A stretch of DNA of 64,000 nucleotides, taken from the NCBI GenBank assembly GCA_900552775.1, contig USAP01000001.1, forward strand, positions 1 through 64,000. Reading direction: 5' to 3'. The DNA is from an uncultured Eubacteriales bacterium (GTDB lineage Bacteria > Bacillota > Clostridia > UMGS1883 > UMGS1540). Shown here one piece after another: positions 57,545 to 64,000 of the stretch. The position numbers and the translations under genes were made by a program. The notes beneath the pieces were generated by a model. It was not told the origin of the DNA. It made no database searches and was given only the letters and a program-made list of their open reading frames with translations. How positions within the stretch are numbered: position 1 is the stretch's first letter; each line of letters begins with the position of its first letter.

Positions 57545-58216
57545 CTATAAAATCTTTTTCGGCATAAATTTAAGAAAATCAGCCGAAGTAAGTATATTTC
57601 GTTCTTTGTCCGAGCGTTTTTCCCATGCCGCAGCACCGTGCAGATGACCGTACACACAGATCTCCGTGCCGTATTCGTCAAGCAGCATGTCAACGGCAAA
57701 ATCTGGCGGATAATGCACCATTGCAATAATTTTGCCCGAAAGCTTTTTGCCCTCCTTAAGCGACAGCTCAAGCCTTATAAGTTCACGCTCGTAAATTTTT
57801 CTGTCCTCCTCCGTGAAATTTTTTTCAAACGGAGAACGCCAGCCGCGCGAACCGCAAACCGCGGCGCCTTCGCACAAGACGGCATTGTTTTGCAGGAAAA
57901 TTATATCATCAAAGCCTTTTTCTTCTTTGAATTTTGAAAGCTTTGAAGCGGTTGTCCACCAATAATCATGATTCCCTTTTGTTATTATTTTTTTACCCGG
58001 AAGACTGTGTATAAAATCAAAATCTTTTTCGGCTTCTTCAAGATACATCGCCCACGAAACATCTCCGCCTATAAGCACGGTATCGTTTTCGCTTATTACG
58101 GAGCGCCAGTTTTTTTCTGTTCTTTCAACATAGTTTTCCCATCCCGCTCCGAAAACATCCATGGGCTTTTCGATTCCGAGAGGAAGATGTAAATCCGAAA
58201 TTGCAAAAACGGACAA
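57545..58216 (-). CDS. Metallophosphoesterase
   Basis: 223 residues with the calcineurin-like metal motifs in order: DLHLP, GGDVSWAM, KGNHDYWW, MVHYPPD, YGHLHG. Cytoplasmic, no signal peptide. The start is TTG with AAGG about 11 bases upstream. Substrate unknown. Confidence 0.88.
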   Translation of the reverse strand: MSVFAISDLHLPLGIEKPMDVFGAGWENYVERTEKNWRSVISENDTVLIGGDVSWAMYLEEAEKDFDFIHSLPGKKIITKGNHDYWWTTASKLSKFKEEKGFDDIIFLQNNAVLCEGAAVCGSRGWRSPFEKNFTEEDRKIYERELIRLELSLKEGKKLSGKIIAMVHYPPDFAVDMLLDEYGTEICVYGHLHGAAAWEKRSDKERNILTSADFLKFMPKKIL

Positions 58217-58304
58217 TGGGCTTCAACCTTTCTGTATAAAAAAATTTATTCGTGTTAAACTAACGGTGACAAACAGTCAAATTTAAATAAGGGAGTAATT
58301 CAAA

Positions 58305-58499
58305 ATGAGTTTTGACAAACCTCAAAAAACCGACTGCCCCATCGAGGGCGTAAAATGCACCGTTGACAACTGCTATTACAACAGCTGCGACTGCGGCTGC
58401 ACAGCTTCCATGATAGAAGTTTCAAATTCTCGCACGGGAAGCAAAACAGACTGTGAAACATTTATGCCCAAAAAAGACGGCTGCGGTCACTGCAAATAA
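58305..58499 (+). CDS. DUF1540 Cys-rich small protein
   Basis: 64 residues with ten Cys: DCPIEGVKCTVDNCYYNSCDCGCTAS, split here as C-x6-C-x4-C and similar, ending DCETFMPKKDGCGHCK. DUF1540 proteins are short, probably metal-binding and common in spore formers. GGGAG lies before the ATG. Divergent from the phosphoesterase gene. Confidence 0.88.
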   Translation: MSFDKPQKTDCPIEGVKCTVDNCYYNSCDCGCTASMIEVSNSRTGSKTDCETFMPKKDGCGHCK

Positions 58500-58506
58500 T
58501 GCATCG

Positions 58507-58539
58507 GGAGGTGTGGAAAATTTTTTCACACCTCCTTTT
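58507..58539 (+). terminator. Terminator after the DUF1540 gene
   Basis: GGAGGTGTG pairs with CACACCTCC (9 bp), followed by TTTT. It lies between the convergent DUF1540 and thrC genes and may work on both strands. Confidence 0.75.
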
Positions 58540-58562
58540 ACGCGTTTCTTAAACGCCGCACA

Positions 58563-60062
58563 TTATATTCCGAGAAGCGACTTAACCTGCTCCTTCATAT
58601 CCATCGGCTCGCAAACTTCTTTAAATCTGATTTCTTTATTTTTAAGCTGCGCCAAAGAATCCGGCACGGGCAGCTTGGATATTTCAAAAAGCTTGTCTAT
58701 TATGCCGAATTCGTCAAGACCCGAGAGAGCGTCTTCCCCGAGTATTGCCGAAACAACGCTTGCGCTGAATTTATACGGACTTGCGGTTGAAGCGATAACG
58801 GTTTTGGTATTGTCTCCCGTTTCCTTTACATAATTTTCATACACGTTGACAGCCACGGCAGTATGCGTATCCAAAGTATAGCCGTACTTTTTAAACGTTT
58901 CTCCGATTGTTTTGCATGTGTCCGCATCATTGCAGCAGCCGGCGGACATAATCTCCGTCATTTCCGAGAGCAGTTCTGCACCTATATCATACTTTCCGTC
59001 ATTTTTAAGGCTTTCCATAAAGCCTTTTACGCGCGCATCGTCTCTGCCCGAGATATCATACAAAAATCTCTCGAGGTTGCTTGAAATAAGTATATCCATC
59101 GAAGGCGAAATGGTTGTCATAAACTTTCTGTTTCTGTCATACACGCCGGTTTTTATAAAGTCTGTCAAAACGTTGTTGCTGTTTGACGCGCATATGAGTT
59201 TTTTAACCGGAAGACCCATTTGTTTTGCGTAGTATGCGGCAAGAATATTTCCGAAGTTACCCGTGGGAACCACGATGTTGATTTCGTCTCCGGCGGAAAT
59301 TTCGCCGTTTTTCAAAAGGTCTGCGTACGCCGAGAAGTAATATACAATCTGCGGTACAAGTCTGCCCCAGTTTATGGAGTTTGCGGAGGACAAAACGATG
59401 TTGTTTTCTTTCAGGAAAGCGGCAAATTCCGTATCCGTGAATATCCTCTTAACGCCGTTTTGCGCATCGTCAAAATTGCCGTGAACCGCGGAAACATAAA
59501 CGTTTTTGCCGTCCTGCGTCACCATCTGAAGTTTCTGAATACGGCTTACTCCGTCGGCAGGGAAAAATACAATAATTTTTGTCCCGTCAACATCGCGGAA
59601 ACCGTCAAGCGCGGCTTTGCCGGTATCTCCGCTTGTTGCAACCAAAATTGCCACGTCCTCTTTTATTCCGGCCTTTTTTGCCGAACGCGTCAAAAGGTGC
59701 GGCAAAATCTGCAGCGCCATATCCTTAAAAGCGCACGTGGGGCCGTGCCACAGCTCCAAAATATGCGCGTTTTCACAGAGCTTATGCAGGGGCGCCGTAT
59801 CCTCTCCGCCGAATTTCCCGGCGCCGTACGCACCCGAAACACATTCATGCAGCTCTTCGGGCGTAAAATCCGTCAGATATTTGCCCAGAATAAACTCCGC
59901 GCGCTTTTTATATGACATTTCCGCCATGCTTTTTATATCGGCTTCCGAAATATGCGGAAACTCCTCCGGCACAAAAAGACCGCCGTCGGGCGAAAGTCCT
60001 TTGGCTATCGCCTCGGCGGAAGCCACCTTAACATCGTTATTTCTTGTACTGTTGTACTTCAT
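58563..60062 (-). CDS. thrC: Threonine synthase
   Basis: 499 residues from the ATG at 60062 (AAGGA 9 bases upstream). N-terminal MKYNSTRNND, PLP-lysine in LWHGPTCAFKDMALQ, phosphate/PLP loop PTGNFGNILAAYYAKQMG. Converts O-phosphohomoserine to threonine. Fold-type II, yeast/E. coli class. No other threonine genes in the window. Confidence 0.94.
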   Translation of the reverse strand: MKYNSTRNNDVKVASAEAIAKGLSPDGGLFVPEEFPHISEADIKSMAEMSYKKRAEFILGKYLTDFTPEELHECVSGAYGAGKFGGEDTAPLHKLCENAHILELWHGPTCAFKDMALQILPHLLTRSAKKAGIKEDVAILVATSGDTGKAALDGFRDVDGTKIIVFFPADGVSRIQKLQMVTQDGKNVYVSAVHGNFDDAQNGVKRIFTDTEFAAFLKENNIVLSSANSINWGRLVPQIVYYFSAYADLLKNGEISAGDEINIVVPTGNFGNILAAYYAKQMGLPVKKLICASNSNNVLTDFIKTGVYDRNRKFMTTISPSMDILISSNLERFLYDISGRDDARVKGFMESLKNDGKYDIGAELLSEMTEIMSAGCCNDADTCKTIGETFKKYGYTLDTHTAVAVNVYENYVKETGDNTKTVIASTASPYKFSASVVSAILGEDALSGLDEFGIIDKLFEISKLPVPDSLAQLKNKEIRFKEVCEPMDMKEQVKSLLGI

Positions 60063-60139
60063 CTTCTTCAATCCTTCCGGTATATTAGTAAAGGGCCGGC
60101 CGTCTGCCCGACGCACCGACCCCCGATATGTAAAATAAA

Positions 60140-60550
60140 TTACGCCAGATATCTTTTGATGCCTTCGCTTGCATCTTCAGGCTTTATGCTTGCCGTAACA
60201 AGCAGAGAAACCTCAAACTTTTCGCAGATTGCATTAAGTTTGTCCAAAAACTTTGCAATATCGTCCATGCTTCCGTCAGCAATTTTTGTTATGCTGTCAA
60301 GAAACATATCGGTAATATCGAAATTCTGGGAAATTATTCCGCAGATAAGCCCGTAAAGCTCTTCAAAATTTGTGATTGAAAACTCTGACGTATCAACCAT
60401 TCTTATTTTATAGTTCAAATCAAGAACATGTCTTTTGTTATTGTTGATAAAAACAACCGAACCGTGATCGCGGTCAAGAGCAGCCTGAACACCGTCAAGC
60501 ATAGCTTTTGTCTTTCCTGTGCCTTTTTCACCGATTAATAATTTTATCAT
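60140..60550 (-). CDS. P-loop ATP-binding protein, Clostridia-conserved
   Basis: 136 residues: Walker A GEKGTGKT near the N-terminus, a Walker-B-like FLDSITKIAD and VSLLVTASIKPED. It is a compact ATPase core with no added domain. Similar short proteins occur widely in Clostridia without known function. Behind its own strong promoter. Confidence 0.7.
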   Translation of the reverse strand: MIKLLIGEKGTGKTKAMLDGVQAALDRDHGSVVFINNNKRHVLDLNYKIRMVDTSEFSITNFEELYGLICGIISQNFDITDMFLDSITKIADGSMDDIAKFLDKLNAICEKFEVSLLVTASIKPEDASEGIKRYLA

Positions 60551-60608
60551 ACAAACTACCTCCTTAAATTCTGTCGGAAAGAAAGGATTTATCTCTCCCC
60601 TTAACTAT

Positions 60609-60637
60609 ATAATACTATAAAACGCGTTTAATTTCAA
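60609..60637 (-). promoter_or_regulatory. Promoter of the P-loop gene (and possibly thrC)
   Basis: TTGAAA (60637-60632), 17 bases, TATTAT (60614-60609) on the minus strand. The thrC gene follows 78 bases after the P-loop gene with no clear terminator. Confidence 0.75.
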
Positions 60638-60676
60638 CTTAAAAATTAAAAATTCACAGAATATTTTTCTTTTCGG

Positions 60677-62026
60677 CTATTTTGCCAATCTTTTAAGAAG
60701 TTTTTCTCTGATTTCGTCATATCCCTTTTTGCCCAAAAGCGCAAACATATTCTTTTTATACGCCTCAACGCCCGGCTGATTAAAGGGATTTACACCGAGG
60801 ATATATCCGCTTATGCCGCATGCCTTTTCAAAGAAATATATGAGATTGCCGAGGCAGTATTCGGAAAGTTCTTCAATATTTATAACAAGATTCGGCACAC
60901 CGCCGTCGTTATGCGCCATAACCGTGCCGAGATATGCCTGCTTGTTTACATAATCCACGGTTTTGCCTGCAAGATAGTTAAGCCCGTCAAGGTCCTCGGC
61001 GTCTTTTTCTATAACAAGGTCTTTCTTCGGCTTATTAACCGCGATAACCGTTTCAAAAAGATTTCTTCTGCCGTCCTGAATATACTGTCCCATGGAGTGC
61101 AGATCCGTTGAAAAGTCAACCGCAGCCGGGAAAATACCTTTTTTGTCTTTACCCTCGCTCTCGCCGTAAAGCTGTTTCCACCATTCACCTATATAGTGCA
61201 GTGCACTTTCGTAATTTACAAGAATCTCCGTGGTGTAGCCCTTTCTGTAAAGCGCATTTCTTGCCGCGGCGTAGAGATAGCAGTCGTTTGATTTTAAGTC
61301 GCGCTTTGAGTATTCCTCCATAGCGTCGCGCGCACCGCGCATAAGCTCGTCTATGTCAAGTCCTGCCGCCGCAATGGGCAAAAGTCCTACCGGCGTGAGC
61401 ACCGAGTATCTGCCGCCTACATTATCGGGAATTACAAATTTTTCATATCCTTCTGCCGTCGCAAGACCGTAAAGCGCTCCGCGTGCCGCATCCGTCGTGG
61501 CATAAATTCTGTCTTTTGCACCGGCGCCGTATTTTTTCTCCATCAGTTCTTTAAAAGCTCTGAAAGCTATCGCAGGCTCCGTTGTTGTTCCCGATTTTGA
61601 AATGACGTTTACGGAAAGTTCTTTATCCTTTGCAAGGTCCAAAAGCTCCGCCAGGTACGCCGAGCTTATGGAATTGCCGGCAAAAAATATCTGAGGGCCG
61701 CGTCTTTCTTCGCGCGTTTTGTTATTGTAGAACGGACCGCAAAGCATGTCTATTGCCGCCTTTGCGCCAAGATACGAACCGCCTATGCCTATTACAACAA
61801 GCATTTCGGAGTCGTCTCTGATTTTTTCCGCAGCTTTTTTCACTCTTTCAAATTCTTCTTTATCGTAATTTTCCGGAAGGCGCAGCCAGCCCGTAAAATC
61901 GTTTCCGGCGCCGCTTCCGTCCTCAAGTGCGTCGTGCGCCGCAAGAGCGGCGTCCGAAAGCATTGTAAGCTCGTCCTCACTCATGAAATCAAGAGCGTTT
62001 TTAAAATCAAATTTAAGTTTTGTCAT
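60677..62026 (-). CDS. pgi: Glucose-6-phosphate isomerase
   Basis: 449 residues from the ATG at 62026, which lies just past the ispF stop; the longer frame would overlap ispF. Markers: [49 protein letters not shown] and the C-terminal [16 protein letters not shown]. Bacillus-type short PGI. Central glycolysis. Confidence 0.94.
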   Translation of the reverse strand: MTKLKFDFKNALDFMSEDELTMLSDAALAAHDALEDGSGAGNDFTGWLRLPENYDKEEFERVKKAAEKIRDDSEMLVVIGIGGSYLGAKAAIDMLCGPFYNNKTREERRGPQIFFAGNSISSAYLAELLDLAKDKELSVNVISKSGTTTEPAIAFRAFKELMEKKYGAGAKDRIYATTDAARGALYGLATAEGYEKFVIPDNVGGRYSVLTPVGLLPIAAAGLDIDELMRGARDAMEEYSKRDLKSNDCYLYAAARNALYRKGYTTEILVNYESALHYIGEWWKQLYGESEGKDKKGIFPAAVDFSTDLHSMGQYIQDGRRNLFETVIAVNKPKKDLVIEKDAEDLDGLNYLAGKTVDYVNKQAYLGTVMAHNDGGVPNLVINIEELSEYCLGNLIYFFEKACGISGYILGVNPFNQPGVEAYKKNMFALLGKKGYDEIREKLLKRLAK

Positions 62027-62031
62027 TCTTC

Positions 62032-62514
62032 TCAGTCCCTTTCTTTTTCTTTCAAAAGGCATACAGCCTGTGCGCTTATGCCCAATTCCTCTCCTTCAAA
62101 GCCCATGCCCTCCGTGGTTGTTGCTTTAACGCTTACGCGCGAAAGCTCAATTCCGCAGCGGGCGGCTATATTTTCCCGCATCTGCTGTATGTACGGAGAA
62201 AGACGCGGTTTCTGCGCCGTAACGGTTGAATCTATATTGGAAATTTCAAACCCGTTTTGTTTTAAAAGCTCCGAAACCCTGTCAAGCAGCAAAAGACTGC
62301 TTATTCCTTCGTACCTCTTATCACTCGGCGGAAAATGTTTTCCGATATCGCCCAAAGCCGCCGCGCCCAAAAGTGCGTCCATCACTGCATGCAAAAGCAC
62401 ATCCGCATCCGACACACCGAGAAGTCCTCTCTCATGCGGCACTAAAACGCCGCCGAGTACAAGCTTTCTGTTTTCGGCAAGGCGGTGCGCGTCATATCCT
62501 GTTCCTATCCTCAT
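62032..62514 (-). CDS. ispF: 2-C-methyl-D-erythritol 2,4-cyclodiphosphate synthase
   Basis: 160 residues of the MEP isoprenoid pathway: [40 protein letters not shown] and the C-terminal [15 protein letters not shown]. Zinc ligands Asp and His present. Overlaps ispD as ATGA, the usual ispDF pair. Confidence 0.95.
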   Translation of the reverse strand: MRIGTGYDAHRLAENRKLVLGGVLVPHERGLLGVSDADVLLHAVMDALLGAAALGDIGKHFPPSDKRYEGISSLLLLDRVSELLKQNGFEISNIDSTVTAQKPRLSPYIQQMRENIAARCGIELSRVSVKATTTEGMGFEGEELGISAQAVCLLKEKERD

Positions 62515-63173
62515 ATTTTTCTGTCCCTTTTCTTTGCAATTTCTGCTGCAATTATAATATCAAATTTCGTTGTCAGCTTTATGTTTTCCGAATCTCCCTC
62601 AACATATGCGACAGGATGAATTTTTTCCACCGCTGACGAATCGTCCGTCACATCGAATTGAATTTCTTCGTAAGCGCGGCAAAGCAAGTCTTTTCTGAAA
62701 ATCTGCGGCGTCTGTGCGCCGAAAATACGGCTTCTGTCAAGCGTTTTTTCTATTTTGCCGCCCGATATCGCCTTAAGCGTGTCCGTTATCGGCACGCAAG
62801 GCACCGCGGCGCCGCTTTTTTCCGCACATGCGGCAATTTTCTCTATCAGCTCGGGACTTACAAAAGGTCTCGCCCCGTCATGCACCGCAATAAAATCGCA
62901 GTCTCCCGAAAAAGCCGCTCCGCGTTTTACCGACTCCGCTCTCGATTCTCCTCCGCACACAATGTGCGAAACTTTGGAAAATGCGCGCGCAAGCTTTGCA
63001 ATCTCGCCTTCCGGCGATGTTACAAGCACAATTTCGTTTATACAGCCGCTTTTCTGAAAAGCCTCAAGCGTTCTTTCAATAACCGTTTTTCCGTTTACGG
63101 GAATGAGCAGCTTGTTTCCCTTTCCCATTCTTGTTCCGCTGCCGGCAGCGGCAATAACAGCCGTAATCTTCAT
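62511..63173 (-). CDS. ispD: 2-C-methyl-D-erythritol 4-phosphate cytidylyltransferase
   Basis: 220 residues from the ATG at 63173, directly before [15 protein letters not shown]; an upstream extension of 22 codons is not family-like. Markers: CTP loop [31 protein letters not shown]. Ribosome site is weak. Sits behind the carD terminator hairpin. Confidence 0.93.
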   Translation of the reverse strand: MKITAVIAAAGSGTRMGKGNKLLIPVNGKTVIERTLEAFQKSGCINEIVLVTSPEGEIAKLARAFSKVSHIVCGGESRAESVKRGAAFSGDCDFIAVHDGARPFVSPELIEKIAACAEKSGAAVPCVPITDTLKAISGGKIEKTLDRSRIFGAQTPQIFRKDLLCRAYEEIQFDVTDDSSAVEKIHPVAYVEGDSENIKLTTKFDIIIAAEIAKKRDRKI

Positions 63174-63191
63174 ATTTACCCGTCTTTCCGC

Positions 63192-63231
63192 AAAACATGC
63201 CGCTGTCGACATTCTACGCCGACAGCGGCAT
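63192..63231 (-). terminator. Hairpin between carD and ispD
   Basis: ATGCCGCTGTCG and CGACAGCGGCAT form a 12-bp stem with an 11-nt loop just after the carD stop, then G and four T on the minus strand. May partly terminate carD transcripts before ispDF-pgi. Confidence 0.6.
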
Positions 63232-63235
63232 ATTA

Positions 63236-63718
63236 TCATTCGTTTACCACTATGTTTTCGATAAGCGTTTCAATTTCTTTTTGCTGCATACCCTTTGCCA
63301 AAACAAGCTCGCTTATAAGAATCTGCTTTGCGTTTGAAAGCATTTTTCTTTCTCCCGTGGAAAGTCCCTTTTCATGCTCACGGCTCATAAGCGCCTTGAC
63401 AACGTGCGCAACTTCATAAATATTGCCGCTTTTTATCTTTATCATATTTTCTCTGTAGCGTTTGTTCCAGCTCTGTGTTTCGTCAATAACATAGCTGCGT
63501 ATCTCGTCAAGAACCTTGTCCGCCTCCGCACGCCCGATAACGTCACGTATGCCGATTTCTCCGCTGGTCTTCATCGGAACCATAACCTTCATATCACCGT
63601 ACGGCATTTTCAGAACATAGTAATTTTGAGTTTTTCCGAGAATTTCCTTTTCTTCTATTGCCTCGATTACGCCCGCTCCGTGCATTGGATATACAACTCT
63701 GTCACCGATACTGTACAT
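63236..63718 (-). CDS. CarD/CdnL-family transcription factor
   Basis: 160 residues: Tudor-like N-domain (YSIGDRVVYPMHGAGVIEAIEEKEI) that binds the RNA polymerase beta subunit, and a helical C-domain with SWNKRYRENMIKIKSGN. Controls rRNA-type and other promoters in many bacteria. Behind a consensus promoter. Confidence 0.92.
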   Translation of the reverse strand: MYSIGDRVVYPMHGAGVIEAIEEKEILGKTQNYYVLKMPYGDMKVMVPMKTSGEIGIRDVIGRAEADKVLDEIRSYVIDETQSWNKRYRENMIKIKSGNIYEVAHVVKALMSREHEKGLSTGERKMLSNAKQILISELVLAKGMQQKEIETLIENIVVNE

Positions 63719-63778
63719 AAAAAGACTCCATTCTGCCGAAGGAATATCAAAACAATTCCTTTGCCTATCTATACCTAT

Positions 63779-63807
63779 ATTATACTACTTTTTTCGGCGT
63801 TTGTCAA
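63779..63807 (-). promoter_or_regulatory. Promoter of carD
   Basis: TTGACA (63807-63802), 17 bases, TATAAT (63784-63779) on the minus strand, about 60 bases before the ATG. Confidence 0.9.
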
Positions 63808-63859
63808 AAAAAATTTTTAAAATTGTAATCAAAATGTTACTTTCGGCAGATAATCGGCA

Positions 63860-64000
63860 TTACCAATACAGCTTCCAATCCTTTTTAAGCCTTATCAGGG
63901 CCTCCATATAGAAGTAACAGCCCCAGATATTGCACTCGTCTACACCGATATTACCGGGCTTTGAATAAACGGCATGCAAAAGCAGTCCGTTTGACTCCGG
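63860..64000 (-). CDS. GH88 unsaturated glucuronyl hydrolase, C-terminal 46 residues (5' end outside window)
   Basis: The minus-strand frame from the right edge reads LLLHAVYSKPGNIGVDECN, then IWGCYFYMEALIRLKKDWKLYW and a TAA stop. This is the C-terminus of family GH88 d-4,5-unsaturated beta-glucuronyl hydrolases, which open unsaturated uronic-acid oligosaccharides made by polysaccharide lyases. It suggests a plant- or host-glycan degradation locus beyond the window. Confidence 0.8.
   Translation of the reverse strand, partial: PESNGLLLHAVYSKPGNIGVDECNIWGCYFYMEALIRLKKDWKLYW

Noticed and set aside
57529-57771. 81-residue extension of Ddh
   Set aside because: It overlaps the phosphoesterase gene's end in another frame and is not part of the Ddh family; the Rossmann start is at 57528.

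Overview
The window reads as chromosome from an uncultured, strictly anaerobic Clostridia-type Firmicute, probably a gut fermenter of the Oscillospirales/Christensenellales kind. This is judged from protein families, strong AGGAGG ribosome sites, TTGACA-17-TATAAT promoters and purely anaerobic redox enzymes; there is no rRNA, so placement is inference. Nearly all genes are on the minus strand. The plus strand carries only the partial gene at the left edge, the iron-uptake operon at 39.6-45.4 kb and one small Cys-rich gene near 58.4 kb. Both edges are cut inside carbohydrate-related genes: a lectin-like surface protein on the left and the end of a GH88 unsaturated glucuronyl hydrolase on the right.

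Layout. 1.1-11.6 kb: a nitrogen assimilation superoperon transcribed leftward (three-part glutamate synthase, glutamine synthetase, ANTAR antiterminator, CTP synthase, PurF, DapF, DapL), headed by a perfect promoter and a leader with an intrinsic terminator and a competing hexaloop hairpin. 11.7-14.7 kb: TIGR01440, ACT, UPF0210 and acyl-ACP thioesterase genes. 14.9-26.2 kb: a hydrogen cluster with the bifurcating [FeFe] hydrogenase HydABC, transhydrogenase NfnAB, a group B hydrogenase-like protein, a PAS-containing HydS-type sensory hydrogenase, a SpoIIE-type phosphatase and two paralogous small [2Fe-2S] proteins. 26.7-37.8 kb: the most striking region, one apparent 11-gene operon encoding a malate-dehydrogenase-like enzyme, fumarase, HdrB, HdrC, HdrA, FlxD, FlxC, FlxB, FlxA and a soluble two-subunit fumarate reductase. 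38.0-45.4 kb: LysR and DtxR-type regulators divergent from feoA-feoA-feoB-P-type ATPase, with palindromic iron boxes. 45.4-46.9 kb: a small accessory patch (IS256 remnant, GrpB, HicB and an internally deleted HicA). 47.0-50.1 kb: an ABC exporter with a box like the feo boxes. 50.2-56.3 kb: the F-type ATPase operon, in which a free delta subunit is missing and a delta C-terminal domain is fused to alpha. 56.5-64.0 kb: Ddh, phosphoesterase, ThrC, Pgi, IspF, IspD, CarD.

How it works together (inference). The mdh-fumC-frd branch would carry oxaloacetate through malate and fumarate to succinate. The Hdr-Flx proteins could couple NADH oxidation to ferredoxin reduction with fumarate as the high-potential acceptor, in place of a membrane, quinone-linked fumarate reductase. 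HydABC would vent reduced ferredoxin plus NADH as H2, NfnAB would link the ferredoxin and NADPH pools, and HydS with the phosphatase would sense H2 or redox state. Iron supply for this Fe-S load comes from the adjacent Feo operon under a DtxR-like repressor. The candidate new system is the Hdr-Flx-fumarate reductase operon; the delta-alpha ATP synthase fusion is the second most unusual item.
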